A DNA stretch of 64,000 nucleotides from Pycnopodia helianthoides (GCA_032158295.1 CM063258.1:16951052-17015051); one strand, 5' to 3'. Positions 45,000-55,301 are shown, numbered from the stretch's first letter. Notes: generated by a model not told the origin, from the sequence alone. Translations and numbers: made by a program.

Positions 45000-46012
45000 G
45001 AGTTACAGTGCTTTGCATACATCGGTGTTAGGGTAAAAATAAAAAATAAAAAATTTATCCTCGATGCAAATTGATCAACTATTAAATTGTTTGGGTACCC
45101 ACTGCTTAAACGTAGGATTCAAACTAGCCTGAGTATCATTGACCTTTGCCTTTATCATGGAGCTGGAGACAGAGAGTCTGTTACCATCAGGGAACAGTTG
45201 TAAGACTTTACCACATGTCTGGTTTTACAAACAAATCACTGGATTAGAAATCATCTAAAAATGTGCCTCGGGCATCAGTTTTGATAGATACCTGCATCCT
45301 AAAAGAATTCTTCTGATTAAACGTCAGGCCACTAACTAATTTTTTGCATTATTTTTACTGATAAAAAATATTCATTTTGTTTTGAGGTGAAAATGCACTC
45401 GGTATAATTTCCTGTTGCTCAAGATTTTATTTTACCTGGAAAGAGCATTTAAAGACACCACAAATGACTGTTGCTTATTTTAGTTGCCGCGCTCTAATAG
45501 ACTAATGTGAATTAGTAAAAGCTCCCTGCATAAACAGTACATGTACTTTGTCTTTGTTATAAATAAATGAAAGTTATTTAAAAAGAAAGAAATAGGGAGA
45601 CCAGACCCGGCTCCTGTGACATCTGAGTCAATTCAGGGCCTAATCCTTGGATTGAAATCCCAGGAAATTCATTCCAATTTGTAACCCCCATCCATCCCAT
45701 CTTCGTTGATGCAATTTTCTTGAAAACATTCAGTATACTTTACCCCAGGGTTATCTCACTTAAAGCTAGTCCCAAGCAAAGAGGTACCAGAGTTGGCAAT
45801 TCAATTGTTAAGAGTCCAACCAGATTTTTTTTAAATCGGTAAATCAATGAAGTAAGAGACGAAATATAGTTAAAATTGTTTCCTTAACAGATGGAGATGA
45901 TTGAAGACAATCTAGCTGAGTATTAAATTTATTAATACCAATGAAACAGAGGTCAAGTCTTATTTTCAGGTTTTCTTTGTTGATTTGTTAAACATATTTT
46001 GATAATTTAGGG
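45000..46012. other. Non-coding, no feature recognised
   Basis: AT-rich; only the diverged flank duplication near 45055-45125 noted under the 44879 entry. Confidence 0.4.
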
Positions 46013-46110
46013 TCGAACAAAGAAAAATTGACTAAAGCGAGATTTGAACCAACCACCTCCGGTTTAATTTGCTGGCACTCTACCAACTGAACTATCAAAT
46101 AGCCCCTCTG
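46013..46110 (-). repeat. tRNA-derived SINE, copy 1 (inverted)
   Basis: Minus strand reads GATAGTTCAGTTGGTAGAGT (A box), AATTAAACCGGAG and GGTTGGTTCAAATCTCGC (B box), followed by CAATTTTTCTTTGTTC. Same order as the copies at 46157 and 59868. Confidence 0.8.
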
Positions 46111-46156
46111 CTGGCTGTCTCCCCATTTTGACAAATAGGGAAACCACCAGCATATG

Positions 46157-46245
46157 GCTAGATAGCTCAGTTAGTAGAGTGCCGGCACGTTAAACCAGAG
46201 TTCGCTGGTTCAAATCTCACGCTAGGCAATTTTTCTTTGTTCAAC
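46157..46245 (+). repeat. tRNA-derived SINE, copy 2
   Basis: GCTAGATAGCTCAGTTAGTA, then GCCGGCACGTTAAACCAGAG and GCTGGTTCAAATCTCACGC, tail CAATTTTTCTTTGTTCAACC. The anticodon loop is longer than seven bases, so a functional tRNA is unlikely. With copy 1 it forms an inverted pair only ~50 bp apart. Confidence 0.8.
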
Positions 46246-46402
46246 CCTAAGTTACTTTAAAAATACCCAGCCAGTTTCCCTTGTGGTTTATAACTTAAAT
46301 ATACTTTACTTTCGCATATATTTTGCATCGCTAAATTTTACTTTCCCAATAGTATAATAGTTTTTTTAGCCATAAACTATTTTAAACCAAAGCATTTGAC
46401 CC

Positions 46403-47100
46403 CCTGACTGACTGACTTGACTGCCCAATGACTTCATGACCTGACTGACTGACTGACCTGATAGACTGACCTGACCGATTGGCTGACCTTTTTGACTGAC
46501 TGACTTGACTGATTGACCTTTTTGACTGACTGACCCGAGTGACTGACCTGGCTGCCCTGACTGACCTGACTGACCTGACTGACCTGACTGACCTAACTGA
46601 CCTGACTGACTGACCTGACTGACTGACCTGACTGACTGACCTGACAGACTGACCTGACAGACTGACCTGGCAGACTGACCTGACTTGACTGAAATAACAG
46701 ACTGACCTAATAAACCAGACTTACCTGAGTGACTGACTGACCTGACAGGCTGACCTGACTGACTGACATGACAGACTTACCTGAGTGACTGACCTGACTG
46801 ACTGACCTGACTGACTGACCTGACAGACTGACTTGACAGACTGACCTGACTGACCGACATGACAGACTTACCTGAGTGACTGACCTGACAGACTGACTTG
46901 ACAGACTGACCTGACTGACTGACCTGACTGACTGACCTGACTGACTGACCTGACTGACTGACCTGACTGACTGACCTGACAGACTGACCTGACTGACCGA
47001 CATGACAGACTTACCTGAGTGACTGACCTGACAGACTTACCTGACAGACTGACCTGGCAGACTGACCTGACTTGACTGACATAATAGACTGACCTAATAA
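46403..47100. repeat. CTGA/CCTGA minisatellite
   Basis: Units of CTGA and CCTGA combine into 9-mers (TGACCTGAC) and 13-mers (CTGACTGACCTGA). A distinctive block GGCAGACTGACCTGACTTGA at 46669 recurs at 47056, an offset of 387, suggesting a larger duplication. Confidence 0.93.
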
Positions 47101-47390
47101 ACTAGACTCTTAAAAAAAAAATACAAAAGTTAACTGTGATTCATTTTTAAGTTGTTTTTTTGGTCTCTTGTCCGTGTGTTTTCTGTTAGTTAATTTCAGG
47201 GTACAGCCAGTTTCACTGAAGTAGGAAACAGAAAAAGGGGAATTAAAATCAGACAACTGAAAGGTATTCATTCCCTTTGTAGGTCATATTTGTGTAGAAG
47301 TCACTGACGTATGCCTAAACTTGCTGATTCCAATTATTGCAAGCACAGAATAATTTGGTAGACAGGACCTTGAATTCAAATCGACTCCAA

Positions 47391-47585
47391 GGTCCAATTT
47401 CATTGAGCTGCTTATCAGCACAAAAAGTAGCTAAGCACAACAAAAATATGCTTACCAGAATAAGGGTACCGGCCAAAAAACATGTCACATGTACCATTTG
47501 TGACTGGTATCCTGCTCATTTGTGTTCAGCAGAAAACTGTAAAGCAATATCTTCTGCTTAAAAGCAACTCTTTTAAATTAGGCCC
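47391..47585. mobile_element. Foldback MITE, GGGCCCAATTTCAT family, copy 6 (decayed)
   Basis: Ends GGTCCAATTTCATTGAGCTG and AGCAACTCTTTTAAATTAGG plus CCCA are degenerate; internal TAGCTAAGCACAACAA and CATGTCACATGTACCATTTG closely parallel copy 4 (32985). A further end-like fragment CAGCTCTGAAATTGGACCA is at ~47970. Confidence 0.75.
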
Positions 47586-48011
47586 AGTTGTCTTAATTTA
47601 ACAGAAGTGACGCCAATATAAGTAAACTTAAATATTTAAATGTATTTAAGAGGGCCCCGTAAGTGCAGACAGAATTCTGTGGTTAAAAGTGCCATGAAAA
47701 TGGGACCTTGTCTCAAAAGCCAAAATTGATTGCGGAAATTTGCAGATATTTAACGAATGCTGCTCTTACTATTGGCTAAGGGCTTTGAATGTCATGCTAA
47801 TACCCTTGGTGGGTAGTTAGCCATGTGTAGGCCCTATCGAGAGTCCTTGACTAGAGGCAGAGTTGCACCCTTCCTAGGGAAGAAAGGTATAAAGCCAGAA
47901 ATACCATGCAATTTATATTATTTCGCTCACCATTTGTGACACTATTGTCAAGTAATATTTTCTACTCATACAGCTCTGAAATTGGACCACAGTCGTAGTC
48001 AATTGTCTTAA

Positions 48012-48989
48012 AGGTACACACCGGCTTCGTTGGGCTATTTGGGCTACAAAATAGACTAAAACATGATTCCAAAGGTCTTCCTGAAATGGAGAAGATTGGT
48101 TCATAATAGAAACCATCAAATTTTTCCGTTTTCGAGCATTTTTCAAAAAACGAAGGTCACGTGACTTTTCAGAACCAAAATGTGGTTCCGAAAAGTCACG
48201 TGATCTTCAGAATTAGTTTTACTTCCAGCCGTATAAAAGTAAATTACTGAACCAAATTCAAGTATTTTTAAAAAAACAATTATTCATGAGTATTTGGCGA
48301 AAAAGACTATGTATTCAGTTTATGGATGCAAGTTGTAAATAATGATGAAAAATCGAACGTAAGATTCGCATTCAGAGAGTCCGTGCACGGAAGCGTGTTT
48401 TACGGCGCATCAGCGTGGGGAGCTAGTGGGTAAACCTTGGGGGCATGTCCCGCACAGCGGGTGCAGTGCTCGCCGGGCCAGAGAGACAAACCACGGAGGC
48501 ATGAACTCGGAGCCTGTGGAGGGGTTGGGAGTCAGACCATTAATTACATTTTGTTTTATGAGGGTTTTAATCTGTAGCCCTAGCTATTATCCCCTAACTA
48601 TTGTCACGTTACATGATGCCTGCGCTACACACGCGGCGGGACGACGACGAATAGCTGCACGGTGTGGATCGGACTGTGTTTATGTCGGTTTTTTAATTAC
48701 ATGTGAATTTGTGCTTGTTGGATATGAAGACTGGATCCTTATGCCTCGCCATTGTTATAATTAATACTTAAACAGATCACTAGTCTACTTAAAACAAAGT
48801 CACGTAAACTTGACAGTTGCAACGGCTGGAAAAGCGTATACGCTGACCTTTGACCGGGTTTTGGTTTTTTCACATTTTTCGTTAATTACGTGACATTTTG
48901 ATGATTTGTTTTTTACAACAACCATCGAAAAATTATTGTCTGTGATTCAACATCACTAAATTAGGTAAACAGTAAGCCGGTGTGTCCCT
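48012..48989. mobile_element. 978-bp TTAA-flanked DNA transposon, non-autonomous
   Basis: TTAA|AGGTACACACCGGCTT at 48008 mirrors AAGCCGGTGTGTCCCT|TTAA ending 48993. It contains a strong hairpin (GGTCACGTGACTTTTCAGAA with TTCCGAAAAGTCACGTGATC, 48151-48205). No transposase frame is seen. Confidence 0.82.
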
Positions 48990-49091
48990 TTAATTTTACA
49001 AAGTGTACTTATGTCATAAAATAAGTGAGAAAAAAAATGGTTTGTGATGTTGTCAATTTCTACCTAGGTATCATGTTGTTTTGATGTGCAG

Positions 49092-49200
49092 GATAATTTG
49101 GAAGAGAACACCCTGTACAACGACATTGTAGAGTTTTGTTACAAGGATAACTCTGTCTACTTCATCTGGGTATATTTGTGTTCGGACTTGCTCTCTCCTT
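49092..49200 (+). pseudogene. Isolated exon-like fragment, possibly frameshifted
   Basis: After a good acceptor (TTGTTTTGATGTGCAG|G) the frame reads DNLEENTLYNDIVEFCYKDN then SVYFIW. One base would need to be added near 49169 to continue into a hydrophobic run GIFVFGLALSFSYM before the donor ATG|GTAAGA. This looks like a relic or mis-assembled exon of a membrane protein. I cannot name the family. Confidence 0.4.
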
Positions 49201-49876
49201 CTCCTACATGGTAAGACTTATTTCTTAGCCAAACATTTTTTTATTTCTGAATAAATTTGTATTACATGATATTGCCTAGAAAGAGTGCTAACAAATTATG
49301 GGGTAAGCTATTAACTAAGGCTACTATGTAGGCAGGGCTAGATTATCAACAAGACAAAGTAGGCACTGTACTGAGGTGGGGACTTTAATAAAATGAAGCC
49401 TCATACTACAGAGAATGTACACAAATCCACACACACAAACCTGGACATCTTAACATCTTCCCATAGACTTTGTACACAACATTTCTTGTGGAGCATCCCA
49501 GTCTTAAGGATGCCCTCGTGGATACTTTTTATTTTTCCTGTTTTGTTTTTTCTTTTGTCTTCACTAAGTACCAAATATGAGCACAACAGGTATTAATGTG
49601 TTTGCATATCCTTTTAAACACCGCAGAGCCAGATGTGGTCAAAAAAGCATTCCACTTCGTGACCACCGAGTCCTTATGGCACCTAACTATTTCCTCTCTT
49701 GTTTACCATGGAGGCTCACTGGCACACGCACCAACAGTAATTTCTCAAAGTGTAAATTGTGCCCTCAATCTCATGCAGGCCCCGCGTGCGCGCTACATCA
49801 CCCCGGCAACTTCCCCTCGTCCCCTCCTTGGCAATTGCAGCAAGCATCCACGCATTCTTCAGTCCTAGATTCTGAC

Positions 49877-50490
49877 ATGGTCGATGAAAATGCTAAAATT
49901 TTGGACAAAATCTTTGCCGATAGTGGTTCCGACATGTCCTCTGACAATGATTCACCACATGATGTGTTGGAAGAAGACAGTGATGATGAGCCCATCGCCT
50001 CCACATCGACAGCTTCCTGTTCATCCCAGACCAAGAAGCCGAATTTCAGGTGTGGATGGCGTGAAGCAAATACACCCGGCGACCGCCTGTGCAATTTACA
50101 GCAAACACCGGGGCTACAGAAGACTTCAGTTCGTTCTCCCCCATACAAATCTTCAAACTGTACTTTTGTGAAGCAGTGTGGCAGATGATGGTAGATGAGA
50201 CAAATCGTTATGCTGATCAAACTTTGGGTGCGGGTGCAGAAAATCAGCGTGCTTGGAGACCAACTAATGTACCTGAAATGATGGCATTCGTGGCCCTACT
50301 TCTTTGCATGGGAATCAACAAAAGGCCTTGTTACCCCATGCATTGGTCCAGGTCTGAAATTCTATGAAGTCCCCTGTACTCAGCAACCATGGCTCATAAC
50401 CGATTTACTGCAATCCATTGATTTTTCCACCTCGCCAACAACAGAGATGTGGAGGACGACTCTACCTGTGGCAAACTTTCAAAAGAGGAT
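49877..50490 (+). pseudogene. piggyBac-type transposase fragment (broken)
   Basis: A Ser/Asp-rich N-terminal frame (MVDENAKILDKIFADSGSD..., to ~50050) is followed, after a frameshift, by FTANTGATEDFSSFSPIQIF, then VDETNRYADQ and FVALLLCMGINKRP. The same frame continues past a TGA (50365) into LYSATMAHNRFTAIH and FFHLANNRDVED, interrupted by a second TGA. This follows the piggyBac order FTG..G, SPL..F.LFF, IV.ETNRYA, F.G.L..MG, YS..M..NRF..I..FLHF.dN. The catalytic DDD region is absent; it is truncated at a G-rich repeat. Confidence 0.85.
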
Positions 50491-51135
50491 GGTGCTTCGA
50501 AAGAAAAACAATTGCGCTTTATAAATTCCTTATTTACATATAGGTTTATGATAGGTGTCAACTGAGGCGGGGGGGGAGGCAGGCGGGGGGGGGGGATGGT
50601 GCTTCGAAAGAAAAACAATTGCGCTTTATAAATTCCTTATTTACATATAGGTTTATGATAGGTGTAAATTTGAACAGTTCATTTCTTCCGACATTAAGGG
50701 TGGTAATGAATACTAGTTTGGATTTTATCAGTAATTTGGTTCCAGTTCATATTGTGCATTATCCAACTTCTCTTGTTTATTTTAGACAATATTTAATGTT
50801 AGTTCCTTCTTTACATATGAGTTCATGATGTAGGTGTTAATTTGCACAGCTCATTTCCTTTGACATTAAATGTGGTAACGAATAATAGTTTGGATTTTAG
50901 CAGTAATTTTGTTCCAAGTCATATTGTGCATAATCAAACCTCTCTTGTTTATTTTAGGCAATATTGAATGTTGAATCCTATGAGCGCCAACCAAACTTTC
51001 CAACATTGCGGCGGGTGGGGGGGGGGGGGGAGGATGTTGCTTCGAAAGAAAAACAATTGCACTTTTATAAAATTTGTTTACACACAGGTTCATGATAGGT
51101 CTCAATTGAGGCGGGGGGGGGGGTGTTTCGAAAGG
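50489..51135. repeat. Local duplications with poly-G tracts
   Basis: GATGGTGCTTCGAAAGAAAA and the following ~70 bp occur at 50489 and 50596 (107-bp offset), with a third diverged copy at ~51033 and a fragment at ~51120. Each is next to a G(8-15) tract. A second ~173-bp duplication (CATTTCTTCCGACATTAA at 50679, CATTTCCTTTGACATTAA at 50852) lies between. Confidence 0.8.
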
Positions 51136-52280
51136 AAATTATTGAAACCTTCTGTTTATTTTAGGTTTCAGAAACAACTTTTGAGAGGGAAATAATTTTC
51201 ATGCAGATTGGTATAAACAGTATTAGAATTATGTTAAGCTAGCACATTGAAACTACTCAATTTGGTAGTTATTGGTCATAATACCAAACCTTGAATATAT
51301 GTTTAAGGCAATTAATTAGTCAAAGGCAATATGCCAAAGGAAACAGTCATTTCATCATATACTTTATTGTCAACATTGGTTGCTTAGTACAAGTTGCATT
51401 CTGTGACTAGGACCTAGGCTAACCCCAATCTGCCTTGTGAGGGCGCTGGAACCTAAAACTTTACAGAATACTCTTGGTAACCAAGTAGTCATGTCGATGA
51501 AATTTCTCTGGTCACCATTGCATTAGTTGCAAGTATCTGTTGGTACTGAAAGGGTTATAATTGATGCACAAGTCGTCAGCATAAAATTATTTGCCATCGA
51601 TGGCTTATTAGTAAAACATAACTCTGGTTTGGATACTGTGTACAGTGGGTATCCACGAGTTGTGCCTTACTGGTATTAGCCTGGTGTCCACCATATCTCA
51701 TAATGGCTTTTTAGGACATGATCTAGGCAGGTGATCTGGTTTATAATGTAAAATACTTCTATTGTGATTGTCATTGTTCAAGCTATATCACAATCTGGCC
51801 CTTTCTTGATTTTTAGTGTTATTGTCAAACATTCTTGTACGAACAACATCATACTAGTCTACTAGTCTAACCTCAGTCTCAAACTTCTTGACCCCAACAG
51901 TTGATGTCATGGCATCATACCTTTGGCGAGAAGAAGGATATGAACTACCGGACTGATGATGAAATAATATGAAGATTAGTTGGACGAGGTGACAAAACTG
52001 CATCACAGAATTGATGAGGTGAATATATCTACAATTTATGCTCATTTCGTGAAAACAAGTAAATTTTTGTAGAAAATGTACTTCAATAGTAGGGTTTTAT
52101 TGCATCAGTGAGACAAGGTCATATAATGAGTCATGAACTTGTTACAGTTGCAAGGTCATACTTTTTCTATAACTGCACAAATGCATGCACAAAAATAATA
52201 AGTCAACTTAAAAATAGTTTAAGTTTTTGAAATGTCATTTTTTGAGTTAGCTTTAAAAAAATTAATGCATCCACATGTCT
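51136..52280. other. Non-coding, no feature recognised
   Basis: AT-rich, no supportable gene. It may be sequence inserted into or flanking the decayed transposon. Confidence 0.4.
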
Positions 52281-52281
52281 G

Positions 52282-52473
52282 TTGGTTGACAGACAAACTG
52301 ATATTGTCAAGAATTTAATAAATCGCTGCACTAAGTATGGTCGTCAGAGAACCATGTGGGGCTGTGGTGTGTGGTGCCCGGACTACTTCATTGGTTGCAA
52401 CTGTTATCAAATGTTAAACGGGGTGGCTGAGAATATTGCTGCAGTTGGTGGAGAGGACAGCATCAAGACTTGA
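52282..52473 (+). pseudogene. Cysteine-rich fragment, possibly piggyBac C-terminal domain
   Basis: Frame contains INRCTKYGRQRTMWGCGVWC followed by PDYFIGCNCYQML. The RC..x(n)..C..CP....C..CY pattern recalls the cysteine-rich C-terminal domain of piggyBac transposases, and a piggyBac fragment lies 1.8 kb upstream on the same strand. The match is by eye and weak. Confidence 0.3.
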
Positions 52474-53128
52474 ACCCTAGCCATGACAACAAGAAGCTCC
52501 AAGTCTCTGTCTGGTATCTGTATGAAGCTGCTCATGCATCATCCAATAATGGTGATGTTGCCACTGGAAATGGGAACTTATCAATTTTAACAGAGGTCAA
52601 TGATGGGGACACCTCTGATATTACAGTAGCAGTGGAGGCGAAGAACCCCCAATGCACTCTACAGCTACATTTATTGCTCAGAGAGCTGCTGTAGCTGAGA
52701 AGGCCACTGCAGCAACAGGTGGTGATAGTTGTCTTGCAGCACGCCCCAACAACACGCCCCCTATCAGCATGCAAGGTAATTATACCATAAGAGATGAAAT
52801 GCTGTCGAAAAAGATGCTGATTACATCTGACAATATCTAAAAGCTCTTGATAGTAGGCCAGCCAAAGTGTAAAATTACACTTTGGACGGCATAGTTTGTA
52901 AATGGCCTGCATCCATGCTAGATCTATTGTCAATAGCATGGGGAAGATGACTAGGGTGGATGCCACCCTCAATTTGGAATTTTAAGCTCATTTTGAGGTC
53001 AAAAATGTCAAAAAAAGTCAAAACGGGATTTTTTTGATTTTGCACCAAATTTTACCCCAAGTGGTAGCTCTATCTATAGAATAGATTTTTATCTTCATAT
53101 TGACATACCAAGCCTGTAAAACTAAGGG
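52474..53128. other. Non-coding, no feature recognised
   Basis: Several overlapping short frames on both strands between 52470 and 52972, none with recognisable homology. Confidence 0.4.
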
Positions 53129-53132
53129 TTAA

Positions 53133-53506
53133 AGGAACATTACAGAATTGGTAAGAAAAAAACTTGTAAAATATACTTTTTGATCACAGATTTACATAAA
53201 ACTTACACGGTCTAATGATGATAGTAGAAAACATCCCTTGAAATATTTCTGTCTGAAATGCCATATTTGATGAGAAATGAATAAACTAATTTTATGATTG
53301 GAGTTTATCGCTCAGTGAGCGTTTTATTCATTTGTTGAATCTATATATGATTTCATGCAAATGTGTATTTTCTCGTGACCCAAATGGCCGATCGATCTCT
53401 AACTTCTACAGGTTTGTCAGTTTATGTATATGGTGGTCGGATTAAATAAAGTGCTTACACTGCCAGCAACTGTTTTGTTATCAAAAACCAATTCTGTAAT
53501 GTTCCT
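53133..53506. mobile_element. TTAA-flanked MITE, 374 bp, near-perfect ends
   Basis: TTAA|AGGAACATTACAGAAT(TGGT) at 53129 is an exact inverted repeat of (ACCA)ATTCTGTAATGTTCCT|TTAA ending 53510. Interior resembles the MITE at 16619 (CCCTTGAAATA; ACAGGTTTGT...TTTATGTATATG). Confidence 0.9.
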
Positions 53507-53677
53507 TTAATCTTTTATCTTGTACACAAAATGTATAGTAAAATGAAAACTAAAAGTGTGATTTTTTTCTCGAAAAGTGCATATCTTGAGTATACCGAAT
53601 AAGTTTGCACTCCCTATCTCAAGGGTGCATATATATTTGTTCCAAGTAAATTTCTATTTCACACCTTTTTGTATGGT

Positions 53678-53765
53678 TTAAGGTGGACGATATCTCGATA
53701 TTATCGGCAATATTGATAATGTTGTTTTTTTAATTATCGAAATATCGCGAAGTTCACGACACTTA
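53678..53765. mobile_element. One-ended GATA-rich hAT-like fragment
   Basis: GGACGATATCTCGATATTAT followed by ATCGAAATATCGCG resembles the subterminal palindromes of the GGGCGATA element at 44036. No partner end is seen. Confidence 0.4.
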
Positions 53766-53836
53766 TTAAAAGACACGGTATTGTTTTCCAGAAAGCAACG
53801 CTTTTTCCCTTATAATTTTTTTTTTTTTAATGTATA

Positions 53837-54266
53837 ATGCCGTTATATTGGACACAGTTTATTGTTCCGTGTCATTATATGTTGGAAGGAAACTTTGGAC
53901 GCTATATGTGCGTCTTCCCTTCTAGCCATGGTTGTCTTTCTTTTTGGTATCGCCGAAGCAGCGTGAATAATTATGACGTAATGCTTCTCAAAGCGCTACC
54001 ATCCCATTGTATTTATCACCTTGATCCCGCGGATGTGCTTGCTCCTAATGTGGTAAACTTTATAGTTAGGGGTGCAGGAAGGGCGTGTAGCCGTGGGAAC
54101 GAAAAGGCAAGGGAAATTCCCTCGGTGATAAATCACCTCGTGGTCGGGAAACGTTGGGCAAACGTATTATTTTACACAACATGGGGGATCGGAATAAACA
54201 TCGAGGCACATGCTTGCAGAGATCGCAACGTTCAATCGTTGAAATAGAAACCATAAATTAGTTCTC
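53837..54266. other. Unassigned sequence upstream of the stem-loop
   Basis: A 136-codon open frame runs here (53837-54247), but its composition and lack of any recognisable motif make coding doubtful. It may be the body of the repeat that ends in the hammerhead-like and histone-like motifs. Confidence 0.3.
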
Positions 54267-54298
54267 CTGAAGACGAGCAGAGTATACTGTTCGAAACG
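54267..54298 (+). ncRNA. Hammerhead-core-like motif (retroelement relic)
   Basis: CTGAAGA, a 7-bp stem (CGAGCAG with CTGTTCG) closed by AGTATA, then GAAAC. This reproduces the hammerhead core order CUGANGA-stem II-GAAA. Such motifs are known in Penelope-like elements and retrozymes. Stems I and III are not evident, so self-cleavage is not claimed. Confidence 0.5.
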
Positions 54299-54311
54299 TC
54301 GAGACCAAACC

Positions 54312-54327
54312 GGCTCTTTTCAGAGCC
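54312..54327 (+). promoter_or_regulatory. Perfect histone-type mRNA 3' stem-loop
   Basis: GGCTCTTTTCAGAGCC forms a six-base-pair stem with a four-base loop, identical to the metazoan replication-dependent histone stem-loop, flanked 5' by CCAAACC and 3' by ACCA. TTCAAAAGAGA at 54336-54346 sits where the U7-binding histone downstream element should be. No histone coding sequence is present upstream. Confidence 0.7.
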
Positions 54328-54532
54328 ACCACTCCTTCAAAAGAGACATTTTACCCATGGTTGTACACTGTCCTTACTCTATGGTTGTACCCGCAAGTTT
54401 ACTATTCATATTTATATTTATAGTTTCTTTCATAAATTAATTGTGTCGGAACCAGTGAATAAAAGCACACAAAAATGTAAGCCGTTACGTTTTCATGGAA
54501 TATCCATACAATCATGTCTTGTTTGTTAATTT

Positions 54533-54600
54533 TATAATAATAATAATAATAGTGGCTTCTATATAGCACTTATATAGTGCTCATATCCGTCACTATCCGT
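54533..54600 (-). mobile_element. L2/CR1-type LINE 3' tail fragment
   Basis: AATAATAATAATAGTGGCTT followed by CTATATAGCACTTATATAG is the complement of the GCGCTTTATAAGTGCTG...TATTATTATTATT tail at the end of the LINE at 59520-59553. Only the tail survives. Confidence 0.55.
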
Positions 54601-54617
54601 CACTCAGTGACGCTCAT

Positions 54618-54740
54618 AGTCTTTATTTGCGACGCTGTTTTTTGTATTAGCCACCGGTAGAGGGCGCTACATTGACTGTTTGGGAGTCTGATTCAGAGGG
54701 ACTGGGCAAGTCTGTAAATCTGGATCGAAACAACGTCTTG
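54618..54740 (+). mobile_element. Terminal fragment of the 33.5-kb foldback family
   Basis: AGTCTTTATTTGCGACGCTG, TTGTATTAGCCACCGGTAGA and GGGACTGGGCAAGTCTGTAA match, in the same order, the right arm of the element at 33511-34500 (read on its minus strand). It ends near 54735. Confidence 0.75.
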
Positions 54741-54818
54741 ACGATTTTGGATTTGCTGCCCGGAAAAAACCAGGCAGACCAAAACAAGGCTAATTTGCAT
54801 AATTTATATTGAGGCGTT

Positions 54819-55301
54819 CAGGGGTGCACCCCACCAAATAGGAGAAAACAGAGCGTCGAGCTCATTAATTTTTTGTAGGCCATCAAAATATTCTATAATA
54901 GACATATTTGAGAGCCCCGAGAAAGTGTTTTAGTGTAAAAATGCCCAATTGAGACCTGGGGGTTGTTGACTTCCAGCTTGAGGTATTTTGGATGACATAG
55001 CTAGGCCCTGAAATAAATGGTCCTATTTGCTGAGAGGTGTAGGGACATTTTTCAAGATTGATGTTCGGACGTTTTGAAAATTACACCTGTGAAGGGGTGT
55101 TTTTACTTGGAGGGAGAATAACTCGACGGGCCCAGGGACTCCCCATATAAAATTGAGCAGAGAATAAAAGTTCAAGAGTCAATTAATAATTTTCCCTTTC
55201 AAGTTAAAAGCTGTGAGACTTTTAAGTATTTTTCGTGTATTTTGAATATTTAGCATTTTACACTGTGTGCTATGGGAAATTATTTGGTGGGGTGCACCCT
55301 G
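54819..55301. mobile_element. hAT-like MITE, 483 bp
   Basis: CAGGGGTGCACCCCACCAAA is the inverted repeat of TTTGGTGGGGTGCACCCTG. Flanking 8-mers GAGGCGTT and TTGGTGTT share five of eight bases, compatible with a decayed hAT target duplication. No coding capacity. Confidence 0.75.

Noticed and set aside
46707..47003. 98-codon minus-strand frame of SVRSVSQVSLSGQ repeats
   Set aside because: Translation of the CTGA array.
53837..54247. Possible histone or retroelement protein before the stem-loop
   Set aside because: The 136 residues do not resemble any histone, reverse transcriptase or GIY-YIG nuclease.
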